A stretch of 64,000 nt of DNA, taken from assembly GCF_023218175.1 (NCBI RefSeq), contig NZ_JALPTH010000032.1, forward strand, positions 23,037-87,036, read 5' to 3'. Within the stretch, counting starts at the first letter, position 1; every line of letters begins with the position of its first letter. This DNA is from Streptomyces lichenis (GTDB lineage Bacteria; Actinomycetota; Actinomycetes; Streptomycetales; Streptomycetaceae). Under the pieces are notes generated by a model. It was not told where the DNA came from, ran no database searches, and saw nothing but the letters and a program-made list of their open reading frames with translations. Shown here one piece after another: positions 8,600-17,450 of this stretch. The translations under genes and the position numbers were made by a program.

Positions 8600-9394
8600 A
8601 TGCTGAACAAGTACGCGCGTGCGTTCTTCACGCGTGTCCTCACACCGTTCGCCGCGTTTCTGCTCCGCCGCGGGGTGAGTCCCGACGCCGTGACCCTCGT
8701 CGGCACGGCCGGGGTGATGGCCGGGGCGCTGGTCTTCTTCCCGCGCGGCGAGTTCTTCTGGGGCACCATCGTCATCACCCTGTTCGTCTTCTCCGACCTG
8801 GTGGACGGCAACATGGCCCGCCAGGCCGGGATCTCCAGCCGCTGGGGCGCGTTCCTGGACTCCACCCTGGACCGGGTCGCCGACGGCGCCATCTTCGGCG
8901 GCTTCGCCCTCTGGTACGCGGGCCGGGGCGACGACAACGTGCTCTGCGCGGTCGCCATCTTCTGCCTCGCCAGCGGCCAGGTCGTCTCCTACACCAAGGC
9001 CCGAGGCGAGTCCATCGGCCTGCCGGTGGCCGTCAACGGCCTGGTCGAACGCGCCGAGCGGCTGGTCATCTCCCTCGTCGCGGCCGGCCTCGCCGGACTG
9101 CACGGCTTCGGCGTCCCCGGCATCCAGATCCTGCTGCCGATCGCCCTGTGGGTGGTCGCCGCGGGCAGCGCGGTGACCCTGGGGCAGCGGGTGGTGACGG
9201 TACGGCGCGAGTCCGCCGAGGCCGAGGCGGCCGAGGCCGCTGTGGCGGCGGCGGGGGATGTGGCGGCCGGGTCGGCCGCGGTCCAGGCGGGCGGCGGCCC
9301 CGGCCCCCGCCCCGGCACCGTCCCCGGCACCGGACCGGCGGCCGGCCAGGACGAACCGGGGGCCGCCCCCGGCACAAGGGGGAGTGGGGCATGA
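8600..9394 (+). CDS. pgsA: CDP-alcohol phosphatidyltransferase (phosphatidylinositol phosphate synthase)
   Basis: 264-residue integral membrane enzyme that joins CDP-diacylglycerol to inositol phosphate, the first step of phosphatidylinositol and PIM synthesis in actinobacteria. The CDP-alcohol signature D-x2-DG-x2-AR-x8-G-x3-D-x3-D is intact in the stretch starting DLVDGNMARQ. Several hydrophobic helices follow. The last ~60 residues are an Ala/Gly/Pro-rich tail that is probably disordered. Start ATG 8600 has GGGAAGG at 8591-8597; the frame upstream is open but unsupported. The stop overlaps the next start as ATGA, and the next two genes act on its product, which supports a PI rather than PG assignment. 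Confidence 0.92.
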   Translation: MLNKYARAFFTRVLTPFAAFLLRRGVSPDAVTLVGTAGVMAGALVFFPRGEFFWGTIVITLFVFSDLVDGNMARQAGISSRWGAFLDSTLDRVADGAIFGGFALWYAGRGDDNVLCAVAIFCLASGQVVSYTKARGESIGLPVAVNGLVERAERLVISLVAAGLAGLHGFGVPGIQILLPIALWVVAAGSAVTLGQRVVTVRRESAEAEAAEAAVAAAGDVAAGSAAVQAGGGPGPRPGTVPGTGPAAGQDEPGAAPGTRGSGA

Positions 9395-10299
9395 GCACCG
9401 CCAGCGAGCGGCTCACCGACAGCCTGTACGGGCTCGGCTGGGGCGCGGTGAAGAAGCTGCCCGAGCCGGTGGCCGCGGGCCTCGGCCGCCGTATCGCCGA
9501 CACCGCGTGGAAGCGCCGGGGCAAGGGCGTGCTCCGACTGGAGGCCAATCTCGCCCGGGTCGTCCCGGACGCCTCCCCGGCCCGCCTCGCCGCCCTCTCC
9601 CGGGCCGGGATGCGCTCCTACATGCGCTACTGGATGGAGTCCTTCCGGCTGCCCTCCTGGAGCGCGGACCGGGTCCGGGCCTCCTTGGAGGTCAAGGACC
9701 TCCACCACCTCACCGACGGACTCGACGCCGGCCGCGGCGTCATCCTCGCCCTGCCCCACCTGGCCAACTGGGACCTCGCCGGGGTCTGGGTCACCCGGGT
9801 CCTCGGCGTCCCCTTCACCACCGTCGCCGAACGCCTCAAGCCCGAGAGCCTCTACGACCGGTTCGTCGCCTACCGCGAGTCGCTCGGCATGGAGGTCCTG
9901 CCGCACGCCGGCGGCTCCGCCTTCGGCACCCTCGCCCGCCGCCTGCGCGCCGGCGGCCTGATCTGCCTGGTCGCCGACCGCGACCTGTCCTCCTCCGGTG
10001 TGGAGGTCGACTTCTTCGGCGAGAGGGCCCGGATGCCGGCCGGCCCGGCGATGCTCGCCCAGCAGACCGGGGCGGTGCTGCTCCCCGTCACCCTCTGGTA
10101 CGACGGCACCTCCATGCGGGGCCGGGTCCACCCGCCCGTCGAGACCCCCGCCGAGGGCACCCGCGCCGAGAAGAGCGCGCTGATGACCCAGTCCCTCGCC
10201 GACGCCTTCGCCGAGGGCATCGCGGAGCACCCCGAGGACTGGCACATGCTCCAGCGCCTCTGGCTCGCCGACCTCGACCCCGCCCGGGTGGCGCTGTGA
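9391..10299 (+). CDS. phosphatidylinositol mannoside acyltransferase (LpxL/HtrB family)
   Basis: 302-residue lysophospholipid/lipid A type acyltransferase. Family members transfer an acyl chain from acyl-CoA or acyl-ACP; in actinobacteria the copy between pgsA and pimA acylates the mannose of PIM. The sequence shows LALPHLANWD with the HxxxxD catalytic pair and a later LICLVADRDLS stretch typical of the family. Start ATG 9391 overlaps the pgsA stop (ATGA), with AAGGGGGAG a few bases before. The stop overlaps the pimA GTG (GTGA). Function is assigned by family and operon position. Confidence 0.9.
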   Translation: MSTASERLTDSLYGLGWGAVKKLPEPVAAGLGRRIADTAWKRRGKGVLRLEANLARVVPDASPARLAALSRAGMRSYMRYWMESFRLPSWSADRVRASLEVKDLHHLTDGLDAGRGVILALPHLANWDLAGVWVTRVLGVPFTTVAERLKPESLYDRFVAYRESLGMEVLPHAGGSAFGTLARRLRAGGLICLVADRDLSSSGVEVDFFGERARMPAGPAMLAQQTGAVLLPVTLWYDGTSMRGRVHPPVETPAEGTRAEKSALMTQSLADAFAEGIAEHPEDWHMLQRLWLADLDPARVAL

Positions 10300-11468
10300 G
10301 GATCGGCATCGTCTGCCCCTACTCCTGGGACGTCCCCGGCGGGGTGCAGTTCCACATCCGCGACCTCGCCGACCACCTGATCCGCCTGGGCCACTCGGTC
10401 TCCGTCCTCGCTCCCGCCGACGACGACACCCCCCTCCCCCCGTACGTCGTCTCGGCCGGCCGCGCCGTGCCCGTCCCGTACAACGGCTCGGTCGCCCGCC
10501 TCAACTTCGGCTTCCTCTCCGCCGCGAGGGTGCGCCGCTGGCTGCACGAGGGCACCTTCGACGTCATCCACATCCACGAGCCTGCCTCGCCCTCCCTGGG
10601 CCTGCTCTCCTGCTGGGCGGCCCGCGGCCCGATCGTGGCCACCTTCCACACCTCCAACCCGCGCTCGCGCGCCATGATCGCCGCGTACCCGATCCTCCAG
10701 CCCGCGCTGGAGAAGATCAGCGCCCGGATCGCGGTCAGCGAGTACGCCCGGCGCACCCTGGTCGAGCACCTGGGCGGCGACGCCGTCGTCATCCCCAACG
10801 GCGTCGACGTCGACTTCTTCGCCAGGGCCGAGCCGCGTCCCGAGTGGCAGGGCGGCACCCTGGGCTTCATCGGCCGCATCGACGAACCCCGCAAGGGGCT
10901 GCCCGTCCTGATGAAGGCCCTCCCCCACATCCTCGCCGCCCGCCCCGACACCCGCCTGCTGGTCGCGGGCCGCGGCGACGAGGAGGAGGCCGTCGCCTCC
11001 CTCCCCGCCGAGATGCGCTCCCGGGTCGAGTTCCTGGGCATGGTCAGCGACGAGGACAAGGCGCGGCTGCTGCGCAGCGTGGACGTGTACGTGGCCCCCA
11101 ACACCGGCGGCGAGAGCTTCGGCATCATCCTGGTCGAGGCCATGTCGGCGGGCGCCCCGGTCCTCGCCAGCGACCTGGACGCCTTCGCCCAGGTCCTGGA
11201 CCAGGGCGCGGCGGGCGAGCTCTTCGCCAACGAGGACGCCGAGGCGCTGGCCAAGGCCGCGGTCAGCCTCCTCGGCGACCCCCTCCGCCGCGCCGAACTC
11301 CGCGACCGGGGCAGCGCGCATGTGCGGCGCTTCGACTGGTCCACGGTCGGCGCGGACATCCTCGCGGTCTACGAGACGGTCACGGCGGGGGCTGCGGCGG
11401 TGGACGCGGACGAGCGACGTGGGCGGCTGGCGCCGCCAGTGGCCCGGTCCGGCCGGTGGCCTCGCTGA
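10296..11468 (+). CDS. pimA: phosphatidylinositol alpha-mannosyltransferase (GT4)
   Basis: 390-residue GT-B glycosyltransferase that moves mannose from GDP-mannose to phosphatidylinositol on the inner face of the membrane. The N-terminal half opens with IGIVCPYSWDVPGGVQFHI (donor/acceptor loop typical of PimA). The C-terminal half has VIPNGVDVDFF, the retaining GT4 E-x7-E region around GGESFGIILVEAMSAG, and GFIGRIDEPRKG. GTG 10296 overlaps the previous stop. The last ~25 residues are Arg/Ala-rich and not conserved-looking. The three-gene operon pgsA-acyltransferase-pimA is a complete early PIM pathway module. Confidence 0.95.
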   Translation: MRIGIVCPYSWDVPGGVQFHIRDLADHLIRLGHSVSVLAPADDDTPLPPYVVSAGRAVPVPYNGSVARLNFGFLSAARVRRWLHEGTFDVIHIHEPASPSLGLLSCWAARGPIVATFHTSNPRSRAMIAAYPILQPALEKISARIAVSEYARRTLVEHLGGDAVVIPNGVDVDFFARAEPRPEWQGGTLGFIGRIDEPRKGLPVLMKALPHILAARPDTRLLVAGRGDEEEAVASLPAEMRSRVEFLGMVSDEDKARLLRSVDVYVAPNTGGESFGIILVEAMSAGAPVLASDLDAFAQVLDQGAAGELFANEDAEALAKAAVSLLGDPLRRAELRDRGSAHVRRFDWSTVGADILAVYETVTAGAAAVDADERRGRLAPPVARSGRWPR

Positions 11469-11858
11469 CGCGTCTGCGTCTGTTCCGGTTCCGGTCCGGT
11501 GGCGGTTTGCGGGTCCGGTGGGTGTGCACTCTGCCCGGTGGGTGGGGGGCGGGGCACTCCGGGCTCACGTGCTCGCCGCTCGCGCTCACCGTTCGACGGT
11601 CAATCTCACCGCCTCATTACGCTCGGCGGCTGCGCGCGCGACCCTGCGTACCCCACCCAACGTCCGGAGGGCGAGTGCACCCCCGGTGGCACGACCCCGG
11701 CCTAGAGGCCGGGACACAGCCAGGCCCAGCGGTACGGGCCCCAGGCCGGAAGGGGGCCGCAGCCGGTTGTACGGGCCCGGGGCCGGAGACGGATGCGCAC
11801 TACCGGCCGAGCAGGAGGGAGTTGGACGTTGCGCTCGCGGAGGTGGGGGCGTGGACAG
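11469..11858 (+). other. 390-bp intergenic region with hairpin and imperfect direct repeats
   Basis: I see no convincing gene here; codon bias breaks down and the open frames are Arg/Gly/Cys-rich. It holds a small hairpin (CCCGGCC at 11696-11702, loop TAGA, complement 11707-11713) and two copies of a 19-base element, 11732-11750 and 11769-11787, that match at 17 positions (GTACGGGCCC then GGCCGGA). It could be the noncoding end of an old mobile element or a structured RNA, but nothing here proves either. Confidence 0.5.
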
Positions 11859-11945
11859 ATGGTGGGGTGGTTGGATCGGTTCGCCGAACTGGGCGCGCGG
11901 CGGGTGCTGTTCGCGCATGACCGGTTGGTGTGGGAGGGCCCGTAG
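11859..11945 (+). CDS. possible small protein, 28 residues
   Basis: A short frame from ATG 11859 to TAG 11945 with strong G/C third-position bias and a protein-like composition (WLDRFAELGARRVLF). GGAGGTG lies at 11839-11845, which is rather far from ATG; GTG 11862 would be further still. It ends 22 bases before the next gene. I know no family. It may be a real small protein or a remnant. Confidence 0.3.
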   Translation: MVGWLDRFAELGARRVLFAHDRLVWEGP

Positions 11946-11955
11946 GCGCGCCCGA

Positions 11956-11961
11956 TAGCCT
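11956..11961 (+). promoter_or_regulatory. -10 box of a leaderless promoter
   Basis: TAGCCT lies exactly 6 bases before GTG 11968, with no ribosome-binding site between, the pattern expected for leaderless transcripts. Confidence 0.5.
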
Positions 11962-11967
11962 TCGGGG

Positions 11968-12507
11968 GTGATCGAGACCCTTGTTTACGTGGCTGTGGGC
12001 CTGTTCGCGATCGGGCTGTATCTGAGCTGGACCGCCGGGCGGCTGGACCGGTTGCACGCGCGGATCGACGCGGCGCGCGCGGCGCTGGACGCGCAGTTGG
12101 TGCGGCGCGCGTCGGTGGCGCAGGAGCTGGCGACGAGCGGGGTGCTCGACCCGGCGGCCTCGATCGTGCTGTACGAGGCGGCGCACGCGGCCCGGCAGGC
12201 GGAGGAGGAGCAGCGTGAGGTGGCCGAAAGTGAGCTGAGCCAGGCGCTGCGCGCGGTGTTCGGGGAGACCGAGCAGGTGGAGGAGGTCCGGGAGGCGCCG
12301 GGCGGTGAGGAGGCCGCCGGGGAGCTCGCGGCGGCGGTGCGGCGGGTGCCGATGGCCCGCCGGTTCCACAACGACGCGGTGCGCGCGGCGAGGGCGCTGC
12401 GCCGGCACCGTACGGTGCGCTGGTTCCGGCTGGCGGGGCACGCCCCGTTCCCACTGGCGTTCGAGATGGACGACGAGCCGCCGGTGGCCCTGGCCGATCG
12501 GGGGTAG
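11968..12507 (+). CDS. membrane-anchored LemA-like protein
   Basis: 179 residues. An N-terminal hydrophobic segment (about residues 3-20, LVYVAVGLFAIGLYLSW) is followed by a long Ala-rich helix and a C-terminal stretch RRFHNDAVRAARALRRHR then FPLAFEMDDE, which resembles the helical LemA fold (compare the family's YNDAVRxYN and FxxAxFFE regions). LemA proteins are membrane-tethered helical bundles of unclear function. The Mycobacterium gene in the same place is annotated as a NUDIX membrane protein; no NUDIX box is present here. The GTG start follows a -10 box at 6 bases, so the mRNA is probably leaderless. Confidence 0.7.
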   Translation: MIETLVYVAVGLFAIGLYLSWTAGRLDRLHARIDAARAALDAQLVRRASVAQELATSGVLDPAASIVLYEAAHAARQAEEEQREVAESELSQALRAVFGETEQVEEVREAPGGEEAAGELAAAVRRVPMARRFHNDAVRAARALRRHRTVRWFRLAGHAPFPLAFEMDDEPPVALADRG

Positions 12508-12693
12508 GAGGGGGCGCGCGGGCGCCCACGAGCCCGTCCGGGACCCGCGCCCCGTGGGGCGGCACGCGGGCCGCGCCCCGGGGGCGGCCCGGAAAATGAG
12601 CCACCGGGTGGACATTGGCCCTTGCCCGGCCCCCCGTGGCCCCGGTTTCCTCGGGGGAGTCGTACACCCCGTTCTCCCGAGTGAGGTCCATCC

Positions 12694-13602
12694 GTGTCCA
12701 GCACCACCACCCCGCAGTCCCCCGAGACCGGCACCGCGCGCGTCAAGCGCGGGATGGCCGAGCAGCTCAAGGGCGGCGTGATCATGGACGTCGTCACGCC
12801 GGAGCAGGCCAAGATCGCCGAGGACGCGGGCGCCGTGGCCGTCATGGCGCTGGAGCGGGTGCCGGCCGACATCCGCAAGGACGGCGGGGTGGCCCGGATG
12901 TCCGACCCGGACATGATCGAGGGCATCATCGAGGCCGTTTCGATCCCGGTGATGGCCAAGTCGCGTATCGGCCACTTCGTCGAGGCGCAGGTGCTCCAGT
13001 CGCTGGGCGTGGACTACATCGACGAGTCCGAGGTGCTGACCCCGGCCGACGAGGTGAACCACTCGGACAAGTTCGCGTTCACCACCCCGTTCGTGTGCGG
13101 CGCCACCAACCTGGGCGAGGCGCTGCGCCGGATCGCCGAGGGCGCGGCGATGATCCGCTCCAAGGGCGAGGCCGGCACCGGCAACGTGGTGGAGGCGGTG
13201 CGCCACCTGCGCCAGATCAAGAACGAGATCGCCAGGCTGCGCGGCTTCGACAACAACGAGCTGTACGCCGCGGCGAAGGACCTGCGCGCCCCGTACGAGC
13301 TGGTCAAGGAGACCGCCGAGCTGGGCAAGCTGCCGGTGGTGCTGTTCTCCGCCGGTGGCGTGGCCACCCCGGCCGACGCCGCGCTGATGCGCCAGCTGGG
13401 CGCCGAGGGCGTCTTCGTGGGCTCGGGCATCTTCAAGTCGGGCGACCCGGCCAAGCGCGCCGCCGCCATCGTCAAGGCGACCACCTTCTACGACGACCCG
13501 AAGATCATCGCGGACGCCTCCCGGAACTTGGGCGAGGCCATGGTCGGCATCAACTGCGACACCCTGCCCGAGGCCGAGCGCTACGCCAACCGGGGCTGGT
13601 GA
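12694..13602 (+). CDS. pdxS: pyridoxal 5'-phosphate synthase subunit PdxS
   Basis: 302-residue synthase subunit of the DXP-independent vitamin B6 pathway. It condenses ribose 5-phosphate, glyceraldehyde 3-phosphate and ammonia into PLP inside a dodecameric TIM-barrel complex with PdxT. Visible marks: GVIMDVVTPEQA, the Schiff-base lysine region VMAKSRIGHFVEAQ, the second lysine region IRSKGEAGTGN and VFVGSGIFKS. GTG 12694 has GAGG at 12683-12686. The stop and the pdxT start overlap by one base (TGATG), as expected for two subunits needed together. Confidence 0.97.
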   Translation: MSSTTTPQSPETGTARVKRGMAEQLKGGVIMDVVTPEQAKIAEDAGAVAVMALERVPADIRKDGGVARMSDPDMIEGIIEAVSIPVMAKSRIGHFVEAQVLQSLGVDYIDESEVLTPADEVNHSDKFAFTTPFVCGATNLGEALRRIAEGAAMIRSKGEAGTGNVVEAVRHLRQIKNEIARLRGFDNNELYAAAKDLRAPYELVKETAELGKLPVVLFSAGGVATPADAALMRQLGAEGVFVGSGIFKSGDPAKRAAAIVKATTFYDDPKIIADASRNLGEAMVGINCDTLPEAERYANRGW

Positions 13603-14192
13603 TGACCTCTCCGGTGATCGGCGTCCTGGCGCTCCAGGGCGACGTCCGCGAGCACCTGACCGCCCTGGCCGTGGCGGACGCCGTGGCCAGGCCGGTCAGG
13701 CGGCCGGAGGAGCTGGCCGAGGTGGACGGCCTGGTGCTGCCGGGCGGCGAGTCCACGACGATCTCCAAGCTGGCGAACCTGTTCGGCATGGCCGATCCGC
13801 TGCGTGAGCGGATCGCGGCCGGGATGCCGGTCTACGGGACCTGCGCCGGGATGATCATGCTGGCGGAGAAGATCCTCGACCCGCGGTCCGGGCAGGAGAC
13901 CTTCGGCGGCATCGACATGATCGTGCGGCGGAACGCCTTCGGGCGGCAGAACGAGTCCTTCGAGGCGGCTGTCGAGGTCGCCGGGGTCGAGGGCGCGGCG
14001 GTGGAGGGGGTGTTCATCCGCGCGCCGTGGGTGGAGTCCGTGGGCGCCCGGGTCGAGGTGCTCGCCGAGCACGGCGGCCATATCGTCGCGGTGCGCCAGG
14101 GCAACGCGCTGGCCACCTCCTTCCATCCCGAGCTGACCGGGGACCACCGGGTGCACGCCCTGTTCACCGAGATGGTGCGCACGGCGGGGTGA
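13602..14192 (+). CDS. pdxT: pyridoxal 5'-phosphate synthase glutaminase PdxT
   Basis: 196-residue class I glutaminase that supplies ammonia to PdxS through a channel. The GGEST oxyanion loop, nucleophile Cys in YGTCAGM and the His-Glu pair in SFHPELTGD are all present, so it looks active. It is coupled to pdxS by the TGATG overlap. It is followed within 60 bases by yebC, which has its own ribosome site and a possible -10 (TAGGAT at 14204-14209). Confidence 0.97.
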   Translation: MTSPVIGVLALQGDVREHLTALAVADAVARPVRRPEELAEVDGLVLPGGESTTISKLANLFGMADPLRERIAAGMPVYGTCAGMIMLAEKILDPRSGQETFGGIDMIVRRNAFGRQNESFEAAVEVAGVEGAAVEGVFIRAPWVESVGARVEVLAEHGGHIVAVRQGNALATSFHPELTGDHRVHALFTEMVRTAG

Positions 14193-14251
14193 CGCGACCC
14201 CGGTAGGATCCAGGTTCGTTCAGTGCAGGGTTACGCGAAGGAGACAGGCAG

Positions 14252-15004
14252 ATGTCCGGCCACTCTAAATGGGCTACGACGAAGCACAAGAAGGCCGTGA
14301 TCGACGCCAAGCGCGGCAAGCTCTTCGCGAAGCTCATCAAGAACATCGAGGTCGCGGCCCGGACCGGCGGAGCCGACCCCGAGGGCAACCCGACGCTCTT
14401 CGACGCCATCCAGAAGGCCAAGAAGCAGTCGGTGCCCAACAAGAACATCGACTCGGCGGTCAAGCGCGGCGGCGGTCTCGAAGGCGGCGGCGTCGACTAC
14501 GAGACGATCATGTACGAGGGCTACGGCCCCAACGGTGTCGCGGTGCTCATCGAGTGCCTCACCGACAACCGCAACCGCGCCGCCTCCGACGTACGGGTGG
14601 CCATGACCCGCAACGGCGGTTCGATGGCCGACCCGGGCTCGGTGTCGTACCTGTTCCACCGCAAGGGCGTCGTCATCGTCCCCAAGGGCGAGCTGGGCGA
14701 GGACGACGTGCTGGCCGCGGTGCTGGACGCCGGTGCCGAGGAGGTCAACGACCTCGGTGAGAGCTTCGAGGTGCTGAGCGAGGCCACCGACCTGGTCGCG
14801 GTCCGCACCGCCCTGGTGGCCGCCGGGATCGACTACGACTCGGCCGACGCCAACTTCGTCCCGACCATGCAGGTCGAGCTGGACGAGGAGGGCGCGCGCA
14901 AGATCTTCAAGCTGATCGACGCCCTGGAGGACAGCGACGACGTGCAGAACGTCTTCGCCAACTTCGACGTCTCGGACGAGGTCATGGAGAAGGTCGACGC
15001 CTGA
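14252..15004 (+). CDS. yebC: YebC/PmpR-family protein
   Basis: 250-residue YebC family protein. It starts with the family hallmark MSGHSKWATTKHKKA and retains the three-domain length. Members were first described as DNA-binding transcriptional regulators, and more recent work links them to translation of difficult peptide sequences; the sequence here does not decide between these. AAGGAGA at 14238-14244 fixes the start. Its place between pdxT and ruvC is widely conserved in actinobacteria. A 20-bp perfect hairpin follows it, so ruvC is probably transcribed separately or by read-through. Confidence 0.93.
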   Translation: MSGHSKWATTKHKKAVIDAKRGKLFAKLIKNIEVAARTGGADPEGNPTLFDAIQKAKKQSVPNKNIDSAVKRGGGLEGGGVDYETIMYEGYGPNGVAVLIECLTDNRNRAASDVRVAMTRNGGSMADPGSVSYLFHRKGVVIVPKGELGEDDVLAAVLDAGAEEVNDLGESFEVLSEATDLVAVRTALVAAGIDYDSADANFVPTMQVELDEEGARKIFKLIDALEDSDDVQNVFANFDVSDEVMEKVDA

Positions 15005-15014
15005 TCCCCTGTCG

Positions 15015-15067
15015 CGCCACGGGCCGGCGGGCACACCGGAGACGGTCGTGCCCGCCGGCCCGTGGCG
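15015..15067 (+). terminator. yebC terminator, 20-bp perfect stem
   Basis: Arms 15015-15034 and 15048-15067 are fully complementary over 20 bp, with a 13-base loop. It begins 11 bases after the yebC stop. It is the longest perfect stem I found in the window. Confidence 0.9.
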
Positions 15068-15143
15068 TTGCTGCGCGGTGTTGTCGGTGGTGGCGGATAG
15101 CCTGCGACAAACAGATGTACGGATGTGGGAGGGGGCGGGGGCT

Positions 15144-15683
15144 GTGCGGGTGCTCGGGGTGGACCCGGGGCTGACCCGGCTCGGGGTCGGCGTCGTGGAG
15201 GGCGTGGCGGGCAGACCGCTGGCCATGCGCGGGGTCGGCGTGGTGCGCACCCCGGCCGACGCGGACACCGCGGTGCGGCTGGTCGCGGTCGAGCGGGGCG
15301 TGGAGGAGTGGCTGGACGCCCACCGCCCGGACGTGGTCGCCGTGGAGCGGGTCTTCAGCCAGCACAATGTGCGTACGGTGATGGGCACCGCCCAGGCCAG
15401 CGCGGTCGCCATGCTGTGTGCGGCCCGCCGGGGGCTGCCGGTGGTGCTGCACACCCCCAGTGAGGTGAAGGCCGCGGTGACGGGGTCCGGGCGGGCGGAC
15501 AAGGCGCAGGTGGGGGCCATGGTGACCCGGCTGCTCCGGCTGGACGCCCCGCCGAAGCCGGCCGACGCCGCGGACGCCCTGGCGCTCGCCATCTGCCACA
15601 TCTGGCGGGCCCCCGCCACCAACCGCCTCCAGCAGGCGGTCGCCGCCCAAACCGCCGCCCAACGAGCCGGGAAGGGCCGTTGA
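15144..15683 (+). CDS. ruvC: Holliday junction resolvase RuvC
   Basis: 179-residue nuclease that cuts four-way DNA junctions during recombination with RuvAB. The acidic catalytic residues lie in VLGVDPGLT, VAVERVFSQHN and the C-terminal PADAADALALAICH. I start at GTG 15144 (GGGAGGGGG at 15127-15135, spacing 8), which puts VRVLGVDPG at the N-terminus as in the family; ATG 15123 would add seven residues. A possible -10 TAGCCT lies at 15098-15103. The stop overlaps a TTG just before ruvA. Confidence 0.95.
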   Translation: MRVLGVDPGLTRLGVGVVEGVAGRPLAMRGVGVVRTPADADTAVRLVAVERGVEEWLDAHRPDVVAVERVFSQHNVRTVMGTAQASAVAMLCAARRGLPVVLHTPSEVKAAVTGSGRADKAQVGAMVTRLLRLDAPPKPADAADALALAICHIWRAPATNRLQQAVAAQTAAQRAGKGR

Positions 15684-15685
15684 AC

Positions 15686-16297
15686 ATGATCGCCTTCGTC
15701 ACCGGGCCGGTCGCGGCCCTCGCGCCGACCACCGCCGTCATCGAGGTCGGGGGGGTCGGGATGGCCGTGCAGTGCACCCCGGACACCCTCTCCACACTGC
15801 GGATCGGCCAGGAGGCCCGGCTCGCCACCTCGCTGGTGGTCCGGGAGGACTCGCTGACCCTGTACGGCTTCGCCGACGACGACGAGCGGCAGGTCTTCGA
15901 GCTGCTCCAGACCGCCAGCGGCGTCGGCCCCCGGCTGGCCCAGGCGATGCTGGCGGTGCACCGCCCGGACGCGCTGCGCCGCGCGGTGGCCACCGGGGAC
16001 GAGAAGGCGCTCACCGCCGTGCCCGGCATCGGCAAGAAGGGCGCGCAGAAGCTGCTGCTTGAGCTGAAGGACCGGCTCGGGGCGCCGCTGGGCACCGGCA
16101 CCGCCGCCCCGATCGCGGCCGGGCCCGCCTCCTGGCGGGACCAGCTGCACACCGCCCTGGTCGGCCTCGGGTACGCCACCCGGGAGGCCGAGGAGGCGGT
16201 GGAGGCCGTCGCCCCGCAGGCCGAGGCCGCCGGCGGCGACCCGCAGATCGGGCAGCTGCTCAAGGCCGCCCTGCAGGGCCTGAACCGCACCCGCTGA
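15686..16297 (+). CDS. ruvA: Holliday junction DNA helicase subunit RuvA
   Basis: 203-residue RuvA that binds the junction and loads RuvB. It has the N-terminal OB domain (MIAFVTGPVAALAP), two helix-hairpin-helix motifs (LLQTASGVGPRLAQAML and LTAVPGIGKKGAQKLLLEL), and the C-terminal domain that contacts RuvB. ATG 15686 is preferred because GGGAAGGG at 15669-15676 is spaced for it and the family begins MIA; TTG 15680, overlapping the ruvC stop, is the alternative. The gap of 82 bases to ruvB shows no terminator. Confidence 0.96.
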   Translation: MIAFVTGPVAALAPTTAVIEVGGVGMAVQCTPDTLSTLRIGQEARLATSLVVREDSLTLYGFADDDERQVFELLQTASGVGPRLAQAMLAVHRPDALRRAVATGDEKALTAVPGIGKKGAQKLLLELKDRLGAPLGTGTAAPIAAGPASWRDQLHTALVGLGYATREAEEAVEAVAPQAEAAGGDPQIGQLLKAALQGLNRTR

Positions 16298-16379
16298 CCC
16301 GGGGCCCCGCGTCCGCACACCGACGGACCGGCCCCACCCCCGTACCGCAATCCGCCGAACCGCGAGGCTGACGCACACC

Positions 16380-17450
16380 GTGAACTGGGACGACGACACC
16401 GCACAAGCCGCCGACGCCGCCGACCGGCTGGTCGGGGCCTCCGCCGACGGCGAGGACCAGGCCGTCGAGGCGGCCCTGCGCCCCAAGTCGCTGGCCGAGT
16501 TCGTCGGCCAGGAGCGGGTGCGCGAACAGCTCGACCTGGTGCTCAAGGCGGCCCTGGCCCGCGGCGCCACCGCCGACCATGTGCTGCTCTCCGGCGCGCC
16601 CGGCCTCGGCAAGACCACCCTGTCGATGATCATCGCCGCCGAGATGGGCGCCCCGATCCGGATCACCTCCGGCCCCGCCATCCAGCACGCCGGCGACCTG
16701 GCCGCGATCCTCTCCTCGCTCCAGGAGGGCGAGGTGCTCTTCCTCGACGAGATCCACCGGATGTCCCGGCCCGCCGAGGAGATGCTCTACATGGCGATGG
16801 AGGACTTCCGGGTCGACGTGGTGGTCGGCAAGGGCCCCGGCGCCACCGCCATCCCGCTGGAGCTGCCGCCCTTCACCCTGGTCGGCGCCACCACCCGGGC
16901 CGGACTGCTGCCGCCGCCGCTGCGCGACCGCTTCGGCTTCACCGCGCACATGGAGTTCTACGGGCCCGCCGAGCTGGAGCGGGTGATCCACCGCTCCGCC
17001 CAGCTGCTCGACGTGCCGATCGACACCGCCGGCGCCGCCGAGATCGCCGGCCGCTCCCGGGGCACCCCCCGGATCGCCAACCGGCTGCTGCGCCGGGTCC
17101 GGGACTACGCCCAGGTCAAGGCGGACGGCATGATCACCCAGGAGATCGCGGGCACCGCGCTGAAGGTGTACGAGGTGGACGACCGCGGCCTGGACCGGCT
17201 GGACCGGGCGGTGCTCTCGGCGCTGCTGAAGCTCTTCGGCGGCGGCCCGGTGGGGCTGTCCACGCTGGCCGTGGCGGTGGGGGAGGAGCGGGAGACCGTC
17301 GAGGAGGTGGCCGAGCCCTTCCTCGTACGGGAAGGACTGCTGGCCCGTACACCGCGCGGCCGGGTGGCCACCCCCGCGGCCTGGGCGCACCTCGGCCTCG
17401 TACCGCCGCAGGCGGCTCCGGGCGGTCAGCAGGGGCTCTTCGGGCCGTGA
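16380..17450 (+). CDS. ruvB: Holliday junction branch-migration ATPase RuvB
   Basis: 356-residue hexameric AAA+ motor that drives branch migration with RuvA. Walker A GAPGLGKT, Walker B FLDEIHRM, sensor GATTRAGLL and the arginine finger in LRDRFGF are intact, followed by the winged-helix C-terminus. GTG 16380 has GAGG about 13 bases before, a weak site, so expression probably depends on coupling with ruvA. It completes a ruvCAB operon. Confidence 0.97.
   Translation: MNWDDDTAQAADAADRLVGASADGEDQAVEAALRPKSLAEFVGQERVREQLDLVLKAALARGATADHVLLSGAPGLGKTTLSMIIAAEMGAPIRITSGPAIQHAGDLAAILSSLQEGEVLFLDEIHRMSRPAEEMLYMAMEDFRVDVVVGKGPGATAIPLELPPFTLVGATTRAGLLPPPLRDRFGFTAHMEFYGPAELERVIHRSAQLLDVPIDTAGAAEIAGRSRGTPRIANRLLRRVRDYAQVKADGMITQEIAGTALKVYEVDDRGLDRLDRAVLSALLKLFGGGPVGLSTLAVAVGEERETVEEVAEPFLVREGLLARTPRGRVATPAAWAHLGLVPPQAAPGGQQGLFGP

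Noticed and set aside
14231..16681. An 816-codon minus-strand frame across yebC, ruvC and ruvA
   Set aside because: It is antisense to four well-supported genes and low in complexity; no ribosome site.
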